Of a DNA stretch of 64,000 bases, positions 39,046 through 50,879 are shown piece after piece. The DNA comes from Diplosphaera chodatii. Its lineage: Eukaryota > Chlorophyta > Trebouxiophyceae > Prasiolales > Stichococcaceae. Numbering within the stretch: the first letter of the stretch is position 1; each line of letters begins with the position of its first letter. The stretch covers positions 1,984,001-2,048,000 of the forward strand of contig JAALGY010000017.1 in the NCBI GenBank assembly GCA_032358165.1, written 5' to 3'. The notes under the pieces are model-generated. The model made no database searches. It was given only the letters and a program-made list of their open reading frames with translations, and had not been told where the DNA came from. The position numbers and the translations under genes were made by a program.

Positions 39046-40168
39046 CTAGCCGGTGTTATGAACACCCCTGGTATGCCACTCAATGTCTTGCGGAGCTATC
39101 TGACGCAACAAGTCCACCGGCAACGGCCCCTCAGTGAGCAGCACTCCATTTGCTGCCCTGAAGAAGGGGTGCCCTGCAGCGAGTGCCGCTGGCAGATCCA
39201 GCTGCAAGGCCACCGCCACCCACGAGTTCTTCCGCAGGTGTGTTGCCGCGGTTGCGAAGTGGATGTGTGTGCGGGACATCCGACGCAGGAATCCATCTGC
39301 CTGCATGGTCAGCAGTCAACGAGAGTGCTGCACATAATGCGAAGGGCGTACAAACTGCAAGATGATTTGTATGGGGAGGATTGTGCTGAGAGGCGAGCAC
39401 GTCAGTGTCCACTTGCACCTGTATAGCGTCCCAGCCTTCTTTGCTGGTCACGTGCACCGCTGGTCCTGCAAGCTGCTCTGGTGAGGTCACTGCTTCGAGT
39501 TCCGGGGACTCCAGCGCCACAGAGTGGCCTTGCGCTGCGCGCACTGCAGGGCGACCGTCCAGCGCCTCGCCCAGCACGAACCGCTTCTATATCGCGAGAT
39601 GGATACTACATGACCAGTGCATTCACAAATGCGGTGCACGATGAAGTCCTCGCAAACTGTGCTGCTGCTGACCGAGCGCAGGGTTCCTCCATGACATAAG
39701 CCTCATGTCTCCGCAAAGCAGGAAAATGACACTGATGGCTTACTGCTTACTTTCTCGCTGGTCTCAATGACGGCCAGGACCTCCGCCTCGCTGGCTTTGC
39801 ACCTGAGCCTGGCTATCAGGTCTGGAAGCGCAACCCAGCCTGATGCATCCATGCCTGAGTCTGCATCAGGACAAGATGATATGATGTGTTGGAATTTACA
39901 TGGCGTATGTCAGGCATCTGGTCATCAATGCTATCGTCCCGGGTCGCATATGCACGTGTACAAACCAGAACGTCACACCTGAGGCATGCCGCAGGAGGTA
40001 CGCCATCTCCTGACTGATCGTCGTGCTACGCGACCGATTTCCTCTAGTTCTACGTGATCTGCGCACAACGGGTTGTGCTGTAGCATATGTGGGGGAGGAG
40101 CAACGTGCACCTGCACTTCCAGCCTGGCGCAGCATGCTGCACCTGTGCCCAGCTGTGTCCTGCTGCAT
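39046..40168 (-). CDS. TPT1: Gene G: tRNA 2'-phosphotransferase (Tpt1/KptA family)
   Basis: NAD+-dependent enzyme that removes the 2'-phosphate left at the splice junction after tRNA ligation. Four exons read cleanly in phase: 40168-39979, 39860-39751, 39586-39419, 39300-39046. Start is ATG 40168 (240 residues) or ATG 40135 (229 residues), close to the family's size. The four catalytic basic residues are all present: Arg in AYLLRHAS, His in RAAQGHS, Arg in MSRTHIHF and Arg in FFRAANGVLL. Also typical are the helix SGMDASGWVALPDLIARL and the end GPLPVDLLRQI. The Arg/Ser-rich N-terminus upstream of the catalytic core may be a targeting region or simply disordered. Very confident in the family; the start choice is open. 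Confidence 0.93.
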
Positions 40169-40543
40169 GACCACTAATGTACTCAGCTGGAGGCAGATTG
40201 CGAGATGCTTTCATAAATAGCCGGATGAGCCACGCTGGCAGCAACGCAGATGCACCGGTGGTGCACACGTCAGGATGGTAAGCTATGGCCTCAACACAAC
40301 GCTCGATTGTGCCTACGTGATGTTTTGCTGCAGTCTATGAGTATTGAACACAGCTGGTAAGCGTCTGGTAGGAGCAAGGCGCACAAACTTCCCGAAGTGC
40401 AGCTGCATGTGTTCATTGCTTGCCATTGTGCGCAGTACACTCACGAGGTGGTGCAGTACAACGTCAGTTCAGCAGTGCTGTCAGTGCATGGCCAAAGTCG
40501 AGTAGACTTGGGCTTCATTTCCAGCACCCCGGTCAAAGGCGTC
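40169..40543. other. Spacer between genes G and H
   Basis: Promoter/leader side of G and 3' side of H, both on the minus strand. No exon is recognised. Confidence 0.45.
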
Positions 40544-42671
40544 CTATGCATCGGGACCGTGCGCATCTGACCTTAATGTATCCAGCACAGCGCTGAAGTC
40601 AGAGTCTCCAAGACCGCCCTTCACACCCTGTCGCAGGCATGCAAGGTGTGTCAACGGTGTTGAGAATCTGCAGAGCTTTGCGGGCTTTGACATCCGTGTG
40701 AAGACATCATGCAACACAGTCTTTTGCAAGTTGGGTGCAACACTCTTGGCTGTACACCTCACCTGCTCAAACAGTGAGTTTGCAGCAGCAGCCACTGGCA
40801 GCGGCTGTGATACGCTGTCGGCCAGCTCCAACACCAGCCGTAAGTCCTTCTGCTGATGCTTGAGTGGAAACGCTGTCGGGTACTCCCCCTTCACCATGCT
40901 CGGACCCTAAAGCCGATGAACTCGACGTTGTGACTACATGCCCGTTGACAAGAGATATACTGAGCATGCCGGGCGTAGCAACCCCACCAGCACCTTCATG
41001 GCAAACATCGGGGCGGCGATGGCGCCCAGGCCGCTGGCCTCCAACAGGTCCTCCTCACTGAGGCCGACCTGCTTTGCCAACGCAAGGCCCTCCGCAAATG
41101 ATGCCATCATCGTGCCCATGATCTGTAGATAGGCAAAAGGGTGGGGTCATACCAGACAGGATATCAAGCCAACCTCACTTCTCTGAGATGTGAACTGCTA
41201 CATTTGGGTCTGCAGCTAGGCGTTATCAGCCTTCGGGAACACGGCACCCAAAATGCCCTTGTGCCACTGCTTGTTGGTGTACCATTGGCGACGCACCATA
41301 TTGATGACCAGCTTCATTTTGGCACCCTGACCCACCTAGATAGGGGAAAGGGTGGGTTATTTCAAACAGGATATCAAGCCAACCTCGCTCGTTTGCCATA
41401 TGACCTGCTACGGTTGGGTCTCCAGCATACGCTTAATCAACCTTGGGGAATATGGCCCACCTCGCCAAGGAAGAAGGAACTCTTGCCCATGACTTCAAGC
41501 ATTGGCGTGGCCTGATCGAACAGGTCCTTGTCGCCTGTGGCAATGTCAGATGTAGCCACATGTCTGCGCCGCTGAGACCGCAGAGCCTGGTTTGCCACCC
41601 AGACCATCCTCACACTTAGGGGTATAAGTAGCCCCATGTGCACGCAATAGTATACCTCCTGCCAGAAATATGAGCTGGCCCTTCTCTGCTGGCTGCTTTG
41701 ACCCCGAGACAGGCGCCTCTAGGTACTGGCCGCCTGCCTCACGAATGGCCGAAGCGACCTGCTGTGCAGTGCCAGCATCGACAGTGGAAACGTCGATGTA
41801 GCCCTTGCCTGCATCCACAGCACTTTACCGCCTGGTAGATGGCCCAGGTTTGCACTGTAGTGCAACTCTGCTTACACACTGGTCGCATGGGATGCAGCGT
41901 CGACGAGGGGCACCTTCTGATATGCCTGCTGCCACACCATTTGGCCCTGTCGCTACCTCCAGTGCAGCTGCCGGGTCTGACACCACAGCAAATTGCAAGT
42001 GCAGGTGCCCCTTTAGCATCAAGAAGCCCAGATGGCATCCTTGGCACAGACAAGATATCCAGTAGCACGGACAGGTCCAGCAGCAGCAGGCGTCCCACCG
42101 TGATCTGGCACTGCTCTGCGACATCCCTGGGGCTGCTGCCCAGCTGCATCAGCACGGTCACTTGCTTTCACAGCACGTGCTCGTGATCATGCGCACTGCG
42201 CCCTAAAGCAGCGCCAAATGCAGCTGAAGGCCCGTTCAGTGACCCGGATCTCACCTTGGCGCCGGCCTGCAGAAGCTGATCGCAACGGGCGGGATTGCGG
42301 TTCCAGACCGTCACCGAGTAGCCAGAGTTCACCAGGTTGGTCACCTGGGCAGTTTCATGTGGCTTCAACACAAGCAAATGCGAAAGATGGGTGCCAACGT
42401 CTCATGTTGTTCGTGAAGATGCCCCAAGATGTAAGTGCAACACACTCATCTGCAACCGTCTCACCATTGGCAGCCCTAGTGTGCCGACGCCGCACCAACC
42501 TATGGAAACTTTCTCTGCCATCGCTCTGATCGTCGTGCACTGACGGGCCCACTGTGCCGGACGCCTGTTGCTTAAGGGTCCCGAAGGTTGTTTGAGCGCG
42601 TGCAGAGTTGCGTGCTTTTGTGCCAATGGGCTGTCAGGTGAGTAGCTGTGCCGCTGCAGTGAGGCATACAT
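40544..42671 (-). CDS. Gene H: glyoxylate/succinic semialdehyde reductase (GLYR-like)
   Basis: Beta-hydroxyacid dehydrogenase family; the plant members reduce glyoxylate and succinic semialdehyde with NADPH, detoxifying photorespiratory and stress aldehydes. Start ATG 42671 gives about 50 residues of Ser/Arg/Gln-rich leader before MAEKVSIGW, a likely plastid or mitochondrial transit peptide. Exons in order include the Rossmann motif CGVGTLGLPM, then VTVWNRNPARCDQL (42365-42255), VATGPNGVAAGI (about 41940), GYIDVSTVDAGTA and APVSGSKQPAEKGQLIFLAG (41812-41660), DLFDQATPMLEVMGKSSFFL (41540-41461), the catalytic segment VGQGAKMKLVINM with Lys and Asn (41335-41297), IMGTMMASFAEGLALAKQ (41122-40990), PTAFPLKHQQKDLRL (40910-40765) and LGDSDFSAVLDTLR ending at 40544. 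The match to plant GLYR proteins runs to the C-terminus. Introns 41336-41460 and 41123-41296 are homologous to each other. Confidence 0.9.
41123..41296 (-). repeat. Introner-like copy 2 (intron of gene H)
   Basis: Intron GT...CTACAG. Its 3' two-thirds matches intron 41336-41460, including the shared block GAGGTTGGCTTGATATCCTG, then a CCCACCCTTT stretch and CTATCTA just before the acceptor. Confidence 0.8.
41336..41460 (-). repeat. Introner-like copy 1 (intron of gene H)
   Basis: 125-bp intron from GTGGGCC to TATCTAG, separated from copy 2 by a 39-bp exon. The two introns share an ordered series of near-identical blocks (about 120 bp in all). They therefore arose by duplication or by insertion of the same element. 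Confidence 0.8.
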
Positions 42672-43378
42672 GCGATGGCCTGCTGCCGGCAATGATGGTA
42701 AGCGGCAGTGACATATGCTGTGTGCGCTGCAGGTGCGATTTGACAGATGCATGATCAAACCCAAGCTGCACCCAACAAGCTCTGATCAGTCACCACTGTG
42801 CTTGCAGGGTATAGCAATGGCACAGAGGATCCTCGTTGGAGGCAGCAGGTGCACCAATCCGCGCGGCACGCGAATGCTAGATTGGCGTGATAAGATGCTG
42901 GATCTGATATCGCGAACGGCCGATAGATATGGAATGCCAGTTTCCTCGATACAACAGCACCCTGAAGCACCCTGAAAGCACCCTGAACCGGGATCTCGAT
43001 CTGTAGGGTTTCAGGGTTGCTTCACGTGCACTGCCAGACAGGTGAAAGCTTGCTGCGGGGAGGTGCCAAACACCCAAACTTGGGCGTTCTCGTGCAACCT
43101 TGGAAGCCGACGTTTGACTGCTGCTGATACAAGGGAGGCAGCCGCGGGTTTGACAGCACAAAGCGTGAAAACCCTGCGAGGAAGCTGGGTCTCGTGAGCC
43201 CTGACCCACCGGGGGTGACACATTACAGGAGGTAGCGGCTATGTGGGCTGAGCGGTGCTGTCTAGGGCACCATCTGCCTCACTTTCCAGCGGCGCTGCAG
43301 CCCACTTTGCGCCTCTTCCAGCGTAGAAAGCCTTAATGACCAAGGTTTGAGGAGGGCAGTCGTGCCAAAGCCGCTCTG
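42672..43378. other. Divergent intergenic region between genes H and I
   Basis: H is transcribed leftward and I rightward, so both promoters should be here. A small tandem repeat built on GCACCCTGAA lies at about 42957-42987. Nothing coding is supported. Confidence 0.5.
42957..42987. repeat. Short GCACCCTGAA tandem repeat
   Basis: Three near-identical units of GCACCCTGAA, the middle and last separated by one extra A. It lies in the divergent H/I promoter region. Confidence 0.7.
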
Positions 43379-45301
43379 ATGGCAACAGACGCGCCGCTCA
43401 GCATGGATCCGCTGGCAGCACTTCCGGAAGCTGAGATGCGGGAGCAGGTCCTGATGCAGCTGAGCAGCTGCGACAAGCGGGCAGCAGCGCTTGTGTGCCG
43501 GGCATGGCACACTGCCGTCAGTGCGCTACCGGTGCACAAGCTGCGTTGCACAACCGAACAGGTCGCCCAGAAGGATTTCATGGCCTGGCTGCGGCACCCG
43601 GGCCGCGCTGAGCAGGTGGGCCCATGACCCAGTTCACATGCCTTGGTCGCACGCAGTGTTCTCTGCACACACTCATCTGAAAGGGTGCAATGGACGACAG
43701 TGACAGGTCAGATGTTGCTGCCTGGTGCACAGGTACGCGATTTCGGTGTGACCTCGGCGCAAGGCTGTGTCGGTGAGGTATGCATGCCAGTTGCTGAGGC
43801 CCGGCGCCTCCTGGTTGGCGTCACACACTACCATGACCACGTCTCTCAGCAGGCAAGCTGTCACATAATCATTGTAGCCATGTCGCAAACGCTCTGACTT
43901 CTGGTGCGCGATTCCTGCCGGCATGTACTCGTCCGCTGAACTCTCATTTGCATGCACCCTGCAGGTCGACAGGGTGATATCTGAGCTGCCCGAGTGTGTC
44001 GAGCACCTGGATGTCGGCACACCAGCCTCTGTGGCGGCTGCCCGCCTCGAGCTGCACAGGTGCTGCTCACCAACGACATCGTGGCGCCTGGCACTCCTTG
44101 CATCGAGCATCACCTGCAAAGTACATTCACATCGGGCCGGCATGGAGTCCCTGAACAAGTGGTCGTCCATGCGTGCGGCAGGCTGGTGGGCCTGCGCTCG
44201 CTGGTGCTGGCGGCGGGCTTCTTCCAGGAGATCTCGGGGCTGCCAGCGTCACTCACCTCGCTGCGGCTGGACCGCAATGTGGTGTATGTCCGCCTGTTGG
44301 GTGCGCACCGAATGGGATGTTGGCAGGGCAAGCAGGCGCAGCTAGTGCGAAGATGTCCAGCTACAGTTGCCGTGGGAGCGCACTGCTTGTGATGCGCTTC
44401 AGCAATGTGCGGTCACCATGTCGTCCCAACATGTGGAGGAAGTGCGAGAGCTGAACTCGTACATTGTGAAAACAGCAGGCGTTGGATGGACGTATTCAAC
44501 TGTTCAATGTCAACCAATGTTTGTTGCTGCACAGGCAATCTGAGCAGGCTGGAGGAGCTGGAGGTGCCGATCTACGACCAGGGGCAGCTGGCGGCGTGCT
44601 GTGGGCTGCCGGCATTGCGGCGGCTGCGGCTGCACCTGTACGCCGGCGTCGGCCTGTCCCTGGCCGCCCTCCCGCGCCTGGCCCCCACCCTCGAGGTACA
44701 GCAGCCTTTGCTTGACGCGCAGCTGTGCATGGGTTCACCATGTTGCCAACATGCCGACGTCTGCAGCGGGCAGCACCTGGTGACTTAGCTAATGCCAGCT
44801 GGCGTCATCCTGCGTGCTTGTGTGTGCAGCATTTAGAGCTGCGGGCGTATGGTGCAGCGCTCACCGAGGCAGGCGTCATATCACAGCTGGGCCGCCTGCG
44901 TGCGCTGTCGCTGGACGTCGACCTCAGCTTCTTTGGGGCAGGCGCCGAGCGCCAGGTGCGTTGTGGCGCATGACAGTCCTTCCTGATCCAGATGGTGTGC
45001 GGCTGCAGACTGATGGTGTGCAGCTGGATGTCTGCAAGGTGGCACGTGCTGCTTGTATCCAGCCGGTCGCCTGATGATGGCGATTGCTGCTTTGCAGGAG
45101 GAGATGCTGCTGGAGACGCTGCGGCTTCCGCTGGGCCTGCGCCGGCTGCGAGTGATGCGCTCCAGGGGGGATGAGCAGCTGCCAATCCCGCTGATCGCGC
45201 GCATCGAGCTGCTGCGGCCACAGCTGCGGCAGCTGCAGCTCTCAGCAATGCCTGCTGGCTGGTGTTCTGTTGGCGGCCCAGATGCCTGGGAGCTGCAGTA
45301 A
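43379..45301 (+). CDS. Gene I: F-box/leucine-rich-repeat-like protein
   Basis: Start ATG 43379. The first exon (43379-43615) encodes an F-box-like motif: MDPLAALPEAEMREQVLMQL followed by CDKRAAALVCRAWHTAVSAL, the segment that binds SKP1 in SCF ubiquitin ligases. Later exons, approximate: 43966-44064, 44140-44300, 44537-44695, 44830-44955 and 45098-45301. They carry irregular leucine-rich repeats (LVGLRSLVLAAGF, LPASLTSLRLDRN, LSRLEELEVPIY, LPALRRLRLHLY, LGRLRALSLDVDL, LRRLRVMRS, LRPQLRQLQLSAM). The LRR part would choose the substrate. It ends GGPDAWELQ-stop. Transcribed divergently from H. Target unknown. A TGTAA lies at 45777-45781. Confidence 0.75.
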
Positions 45302-46161
45302 GCTGGTCGTTGTGGAAGACGGTCAGCACTGCTGCAGTCATCATGACCGTCTTCAGCAGATCAGCAGATGATCGCGGCCTGCCAGCTGCTGGCCAGGTGT
45401 CACATTCTCCAGTACTCAGAAGTGCTACATCCTTAAGACGCATCGTCCACAACCACACATGCTCGGGGGTAACAGGTCTACTTCCTGCTGCTCTAGGCGC
45501 TTTAAGGTCTCGGGTGTTGGACAATGGCAATCGTCGATGTTGTGCCTGTACACTATGTGTTTTGCAGCTTGCGATGGTCTGCATTGGATGGCTGTAGGAG
45601 CCAGTCGTTATGCTGTGGGGCCTGGACATACATCTTTGATCATGGCAGATGTTGTCCTGGCCTTCGTTTCATCCAGCACAATCCTCGAAGTGTTTTCAGC
45701 AGCGCAATTGTGAAGTCCCAAGTTGCTCAGAATCAGCTGGTGCATGGCCTCTGCAGTTCACCGTTGAGACAGCTCATGTAATCTCGTCAGCCTTAGTTCT
45801 TGCCTTTTGCTGAAGTTGAAGGAGCATCTTCATAAGGGGCACTGCCATTGAGACCATACATACGGTATACAGTCGAAGTACCAGTCTGCGCAGCATCCGC
45901 CGATGTTATGAACCGTCTATGACTGCAGCCACATCAAGCAGACTGCAAGTATTGGAAATAGGCAGGCGCATTCTCGGAAGTCAGGCCCGGCACGCGCTGC
46001 TGGAACAGGTGGTATGTTGCCCGCACCCCATCCGCACCCCGGCCCCCAGCATCGTCACCGCCCTCACTGGTGCCTGCACCAAGCCCACATTCATTCGTAG
46101 CCCCAACACTGGCACACCTGCAATCTCTGATGTTTGACCTCCTGACATGTCGGCTTCCGGA
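45302..46161. other. Convergent spacer between genes I and J
   Basis: 3' flanks of I (plus) and J (minus). No exon is recognised; TGTAA at 45777-45781 could serve I. Confidence 0.45.
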
Positions 46162-49100
46162 CTATGCACCACATGAGCACAAGTAACCATCTTGAACCCA
46201 TGACATCGATTCTGAGTGCCGATGGCACAACCCACCTCCGCCTGCGCTCATGCCACGCAGCCCGAAGGCCGGCGGCCTGTACCCGGCGGCCAGCGCCGCG
46301 CCCGAGGAGTAGCCCCCCGAGCTGTAGCCGCCCACCCCGCCCAGCCCCATTGACGCCAGCGTGTCCAGCCGCCGCTTCTTGAAGCGCCTGCTCAGGGACA
46401 TGTTCACATGCACCACAGACTCCTTCACAGTGTCGCGACACATTGCAACGTTGTGTCGAGGATATGTGTCACTGTGAGCTGGTGCTGTGCCAAGGAGGTG
46501 GGACCACTCTGCGGCCAACGGGATGGACCTGCGAGACTTGCGGGAGTTTTGCAGGGCGGACTGCAGGTGGCGGCCAAGCTGCGCGGGGTCCAGTCGGGGC
46601 GCCGCCGCCAGCAGCAGCCGCAGTATCTCCTCGTGCACCTGCGCCCCAGCCAGCCGATGTCACAGGCGCATGCAGCCCGGTTGCAGACACCGGATGCTGT
46701 TCGGATGCTGTGGGCCCTGTCACAGGAAGGGATCCGCCACACGGACCTGTGTCTCGGTGTCCACGCAGCGCAGCAGGATCTGCTCCAGGGCCAGGTTCCA
46801 CAGCGGCCCAGGCACCGCCAGCCGCCCCGCAGCCAGCAGCGCCTGATGCAGCATGGAGCGCCATCCAATGTGATTCTGTTATCAGACAACGCCTCGCCCT
46901 TCTGGGCAGCAAGTCGACAATCAGGTGTGCAGGGCAGCAGGAGCGCAGAGGGGGCTGGGGTGCGGGGCGGGGCGGGGCACACCGCGAGTCGGCGGGCGAG
47001 GGTGGCGGCGAAGGGCGCCCACTCGGGGGTGCCCTTGTGCATGCGGGCCAGCGCCGCCGCCAGCGCGCCCACCAGCGGCCCCGCCCCCTCCAGGTCGCCC
47101 CCCGCCAGCCGCTCCAGGCAGTACACCTGCAGCCACGACAGCCACATGCTGCCGACAGCCGCTCGTGCTGCGCACCGCCTCAGTCGTGCCTGGCAACTGT
47201 GAACTCTGCGAGCGCTGGGCCAGCAGCCAGCTGCCGCGACGACCACCGGGAAGTCAGCTGGGCTGTGCAGTGAGGAGACGCCCTCTTTTGTGCAGGTGCT
47301 CAGACTCGTTGCACCTGTTGCCCAGCTGGGTTCCCATAAGCTGTGGGTACCTGTGTGACGCGGCGCACGACCTCGTGCTTGATGAGCAGGCCAATCAGCG
47401 CCTCGTCTGGTGCCTCCGGCTCGCCTGCACACACAGCACAGATGCTATGCGCACATGCAGCTGCAGGAAGCGTTGCGCCTGATTCTGCAACTGCCAAAAG
47501 GACCGGAGTTGCCAGTGCTCCTTGACCCTGCAGATGCGCGCCCTGTGACATGCCAACATCAACAGGAAGCACAGGAAGCGCACCGCTGCCGGTGTCGCCC
47601 TCATCATCCGACCGCATCTGCGCCTCCATGATGGACCCCGCCAGCAGGGGGTAGAAGGTGTGCACTACCTCCGAGTCTGGCTCCGGCAGCCCGAACCTGG
47701 TTTGCACACTTGATGGTGAGCCAACGTCCTTGGAGGCCAGCGTGCAGTACATGAGCGATTTGACGGCACCCGGTCTGCGGAGGCCCTGCCACATTCATGA
47801 GGTGCTGAGGTGCTGAGGACATCGGGCAATCCACCCCGCATGGCAGGCCGGCCGTGCAGGGATGACGGCACCTCTTGGCGCGCAGCTGGGCCTTGGTGGC
47901 GGCGCCCAGCTGCAGCAGGCGCGTGACGAACAGCAGCTCCTGGTCGTCGCCCGGCGAGCTCTCCGCCGCAACCACCGCGTCCAGCCGCCTGATCACCTGC
48001 GCGCCACCAGCTCAGCCCGTCTGACGACGGTGTTCAGCACCGCTGCCTGCGCCTGGCAGCAGGCAGGCAACATGACACCGTGAGCAGTGCGCTGAGCTCT
48101 GCAGGCATGTGCTCAGGGCACATGACGAGCCATCGGCCGCCACCTGGTGGGCCAGGAGGTGGGCGGTGGAGGGGTCCCGCAGCACCATGCCGGCATCCCC
48201 CAGCACCCTGCCCGCCTCCTCCCCGTGGCTGCTGCTGACGCCCGGCGCGCCTGCGACCAGCATGACCAAGGGCCCTTTTGCATGAGGGCCCTGCCTGCAT
48301 CAAGGGGCAGGCTGCATGGCAGCCCATGGCCTGCGAGGGCTCTCGGCTGTGAGCTGCTCAGGCGGGCCTCATGTGCCAATGGACCTGCGGACTCTGCGTC
48401 TGCGTCGCCAAAGGCTGGGGGTTTGCCCTGCCGCTTGTGGCGGTGGCCGCCGGCCGAGCCCTTGCGCCGCCCTGCGCACACGTGCACGGCGCAGGTGAGT
48501 TGAGCACGCACCAGTGAAGGAACTCCAACCACGATTGCCGCTGTGTGTGGTCATATGACCAGCTGCCCTCAGACGCAACGTGTGCAGAGGCAGCAGCGGC
48601 GGCGCAGCCTCCCAGAAACACCTCACCGCTGGTGTCGTGCAGCGCAAAAAAGTTCTGCAGCTCCCGTGTGCGGCGTGCATCCAGCGTTCTGTCATTCAGG
48701 CACGCATCCAACGTCCAGGCCAACTTGTGGATGGGTTCCTGCGTTGTCGTCATGCTGTCCTCATGAAATTAGTGGCAGCTGGATTGATCAGGCTCAGATT
48801 GCTGGAACTTTACCGAGTTCTGGATGCACCTGTAGGCAATAGCACTGTGCATGGGGCTCACATAGTGCGAGTTACCGCTTTTGGAACCTCAAGTCCACTA
48901 CTGCTGTTGAGTCGGACGCTACCTGACTGCACAGCTCAGTCGCGCCCGCATCGTGCAGCGCCATCAGCAGCTGGGCCCGGAGCGCACAGAACGCCGCCTC
49001 GCGCGTGCCGACGTACAGCCCCTCTGCGTCGCGGTACCTGACCACGCACAGCTCCACCACGCCACGGTACACCTGCGACAGCGTGGGACGGGTTTGGAAA

Positions 49101-50790
49101 TTGCGCGCAGGGCAAACAAGGACCACCCAGATAGGCTCATGTCTGCTGGCGCATCGCATGCATGGCCACAGCCTCTGCAAGGTCGCAAGGTGAGCCGATG
49201 CAGCAGGCGCACACCTGGCGCGAGCGGCCGACCATGTCGACCAGCGTCTGCAGCGCAGCGCTGCCCCGGCGCAGCAGCTTCCGCGGCGGCGGCGGCGGCA
49301 GTGGCCTCGGCCTGGCACAGAAGACCACTGAGGACGTCTGGCAATGTCACTTCCCAGCATGCAATGCGGCTTGAGGGCGGGATTTGGACGCCGTGCATAG
49401 TCCGATGCACGTACTTGGCGCCATTGGCCATGCCCCCTGGACCCGAGGCCAGCCCCGGCGGCAGGCACTCGTCCATGTCCAGCGCCCGCAGCAGCGTCGC
49501 TGTCTCGCCTGCATGCCCACACGAGAATACTAATCATGCCGGAGGTTTCTCGGGGCGCCCGAATGTCAGAAGCGTGGCACCTTGTGCGGTGCACCAGCAG
49601 AAAGTTGCAGGCCCTGGCATGTGCATCACCTGTGAATGCAGAGATGGGCTTCAGCGCGTGCCCCTGCAGCAGCTTCTTGTCGAGCTCCCACACCTACAAG
49701 CGGATTATCATTGTCAATTCGTGCTGTCAAGGCAGTCAATGAAGAGGCAAGTGGCCCAGCCAAGCGACTGCAATCGCTCCAACCTGGCGCTGCACGCTGC
49801 GCGGCAGCTCGTCAAACAGCTCCGCATCCGTGGCCAGCTGCTTCAGGAAGGTGGCCGGCACTGGCGCCAGCTGCCCCAGCACCTGCGCCACGCACCGCGT
49901 CAGGCATCGCCGACCATGCTCGGGTCGCCAGGGCGGCGACGAGGCGCAGAGCACACTTCTCGGCTGACTGGCCCAGCAAACAGATGACTGGAGCCCGCTC
50001 GGACACACATGGCGCCAGGCACACTATGCCATTGACAGAATTCACAGCATGGGCCCCTGCAGGATGCCGCCTTCACGTGCATGTGGTCCTTGGACCCGAC
50101 AGGTGGCCGCGCACCGCGAGGGGCACGCTGCGGAGCTCGGGGATGCCGACGAAGGGGAAGCTGGCTTCGAGCAGCGCCAGCAGCGCGGGGGTGGGCAGCC
50201 CCGGCACCCGCTGCAGCAGCGCGCCCCGAGCCTGCTCCAGCACCGCCTGGTGCGACTCCGCCCTGCGACCAAGCCAGCCTGGGACTTGAGCACGTGTCAC
50301 TGATACGCTGACGTGCCGCTGGCATGCTGTGCAGCTCGAAATGATGCTGTCTGTGCTGGGCAGCCAGGGGTCACAACAGACAGGCCTGCCGCAGGGCGCG
50401 CCCGTGGCCACCTGCTGCGGCCGAGCTGGTCCAGGAGCTGCAGCAGCGGGCGGGTGCGCGGGTCGGGCAGCCCCGCCTGCCTCTGGATGGTGGCCACCGC
50501 GGCGGCGGGCTCCGTGGTGCTCAGCACGCTCTGCACATACTCCTGCCCCACGCCGCCCACCAGCGCCTCCTGCTTGTCCGCCAGGTGACTTGGTGACGCT
50601 CGACCATGCAAGCGGACATTATCCGCCAGCGACGACAGGATCTACATCCTGTGTGTTCACTGTCTGACATCGCCTGGTGTGACATCAGAGCCTTTGGTGG
50701 TGCACAGCCAGCAGGTGGTGTACACGGTGGTTGCGGACCCACCTGCACACTGGGGCGCGGGCCGTCCGAGGACATGATGGACTGCGACAT
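46162..50790 (-). CDS. Gene J: NELF-B/COBRA1 homologue
   Basis: Likely subunit B of the negative elongation factor, which holds RNA polymerase II in promoter-proximal pausing in animals. Probable start ATG 50790 (MSQSIMSSDGPRPSVQ), but the join to the next exon is not settled. Exons, approximate: 50600-50425, 50268-50105, 49895-49795, 49693-49628, 49509-49410, 49317-49215, 49073-48927, 48740-48630, 48460-48370, 48257-48120, 47998-47870, 47780-47600, 47428-47350, 47132-46980, 46843-46740, 46640-46485 and 46430-46162. Collinear with animal COBRA1: CALRAQLLMALHDAGATELC, then IHKLAWTLDACLNDRTLDAR and TRELQNFFA, VLGDAGMVLRDPSTAHLLA, ELLFVTRLLQLG, EVVHTFYPLLAGSI and HEEILRLLLAAAPRLDPAQL. Total about 600 residues, like the animal protein. 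The C-terminus has a basic patch (RRFKKRRL) and Gly/Ser-rich tail. Nuclear role inferred from family. Same strand and 89 bp downstream of gene K. Confidence 0.85.
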
Positions 50791-50879
50791 GCCGAGTTAC
50801 ACAACCGCACGTGCCGGGGGCTGCAGTTCTGCACGCCTGTGTCGCCGTGCCCGCCGCCGCTGCCGTAATTGGCTATGCT
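50791..50879 (-). other. 89-bp spacer between gene K stop and gene J start
   Basis: Only 89 bases separate the MOZART1 stop from the most likely NELF-B ATG on the same strand. That is too little for an ordinary 3' untranslated region plus promoter and 5' leader, so a shared (bicistronic) mRNA is possible. Confidence 0.5.

Noticed and set aside
41123..41460. Tandem duplication of a whole gene segment in gene H
   Set aside because: Only intron sequence is duplicated; the 39-bp exon between the copies (VGQGAKMKLVINM) is single, so I treat it as homologous introns.
46425..47432. 335-codon open frame on the minus strand
   Set aside because: Overlaps NELF-B exons in a different frame; the COBRA1-like sequence is in the alternative frame.
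48953..49987. 344-codon open frame on the plus strand
   Set aside because: Antisense shadow of NELF-B exons caused by high GC content; Ala/Arg/His-rich without a domain.
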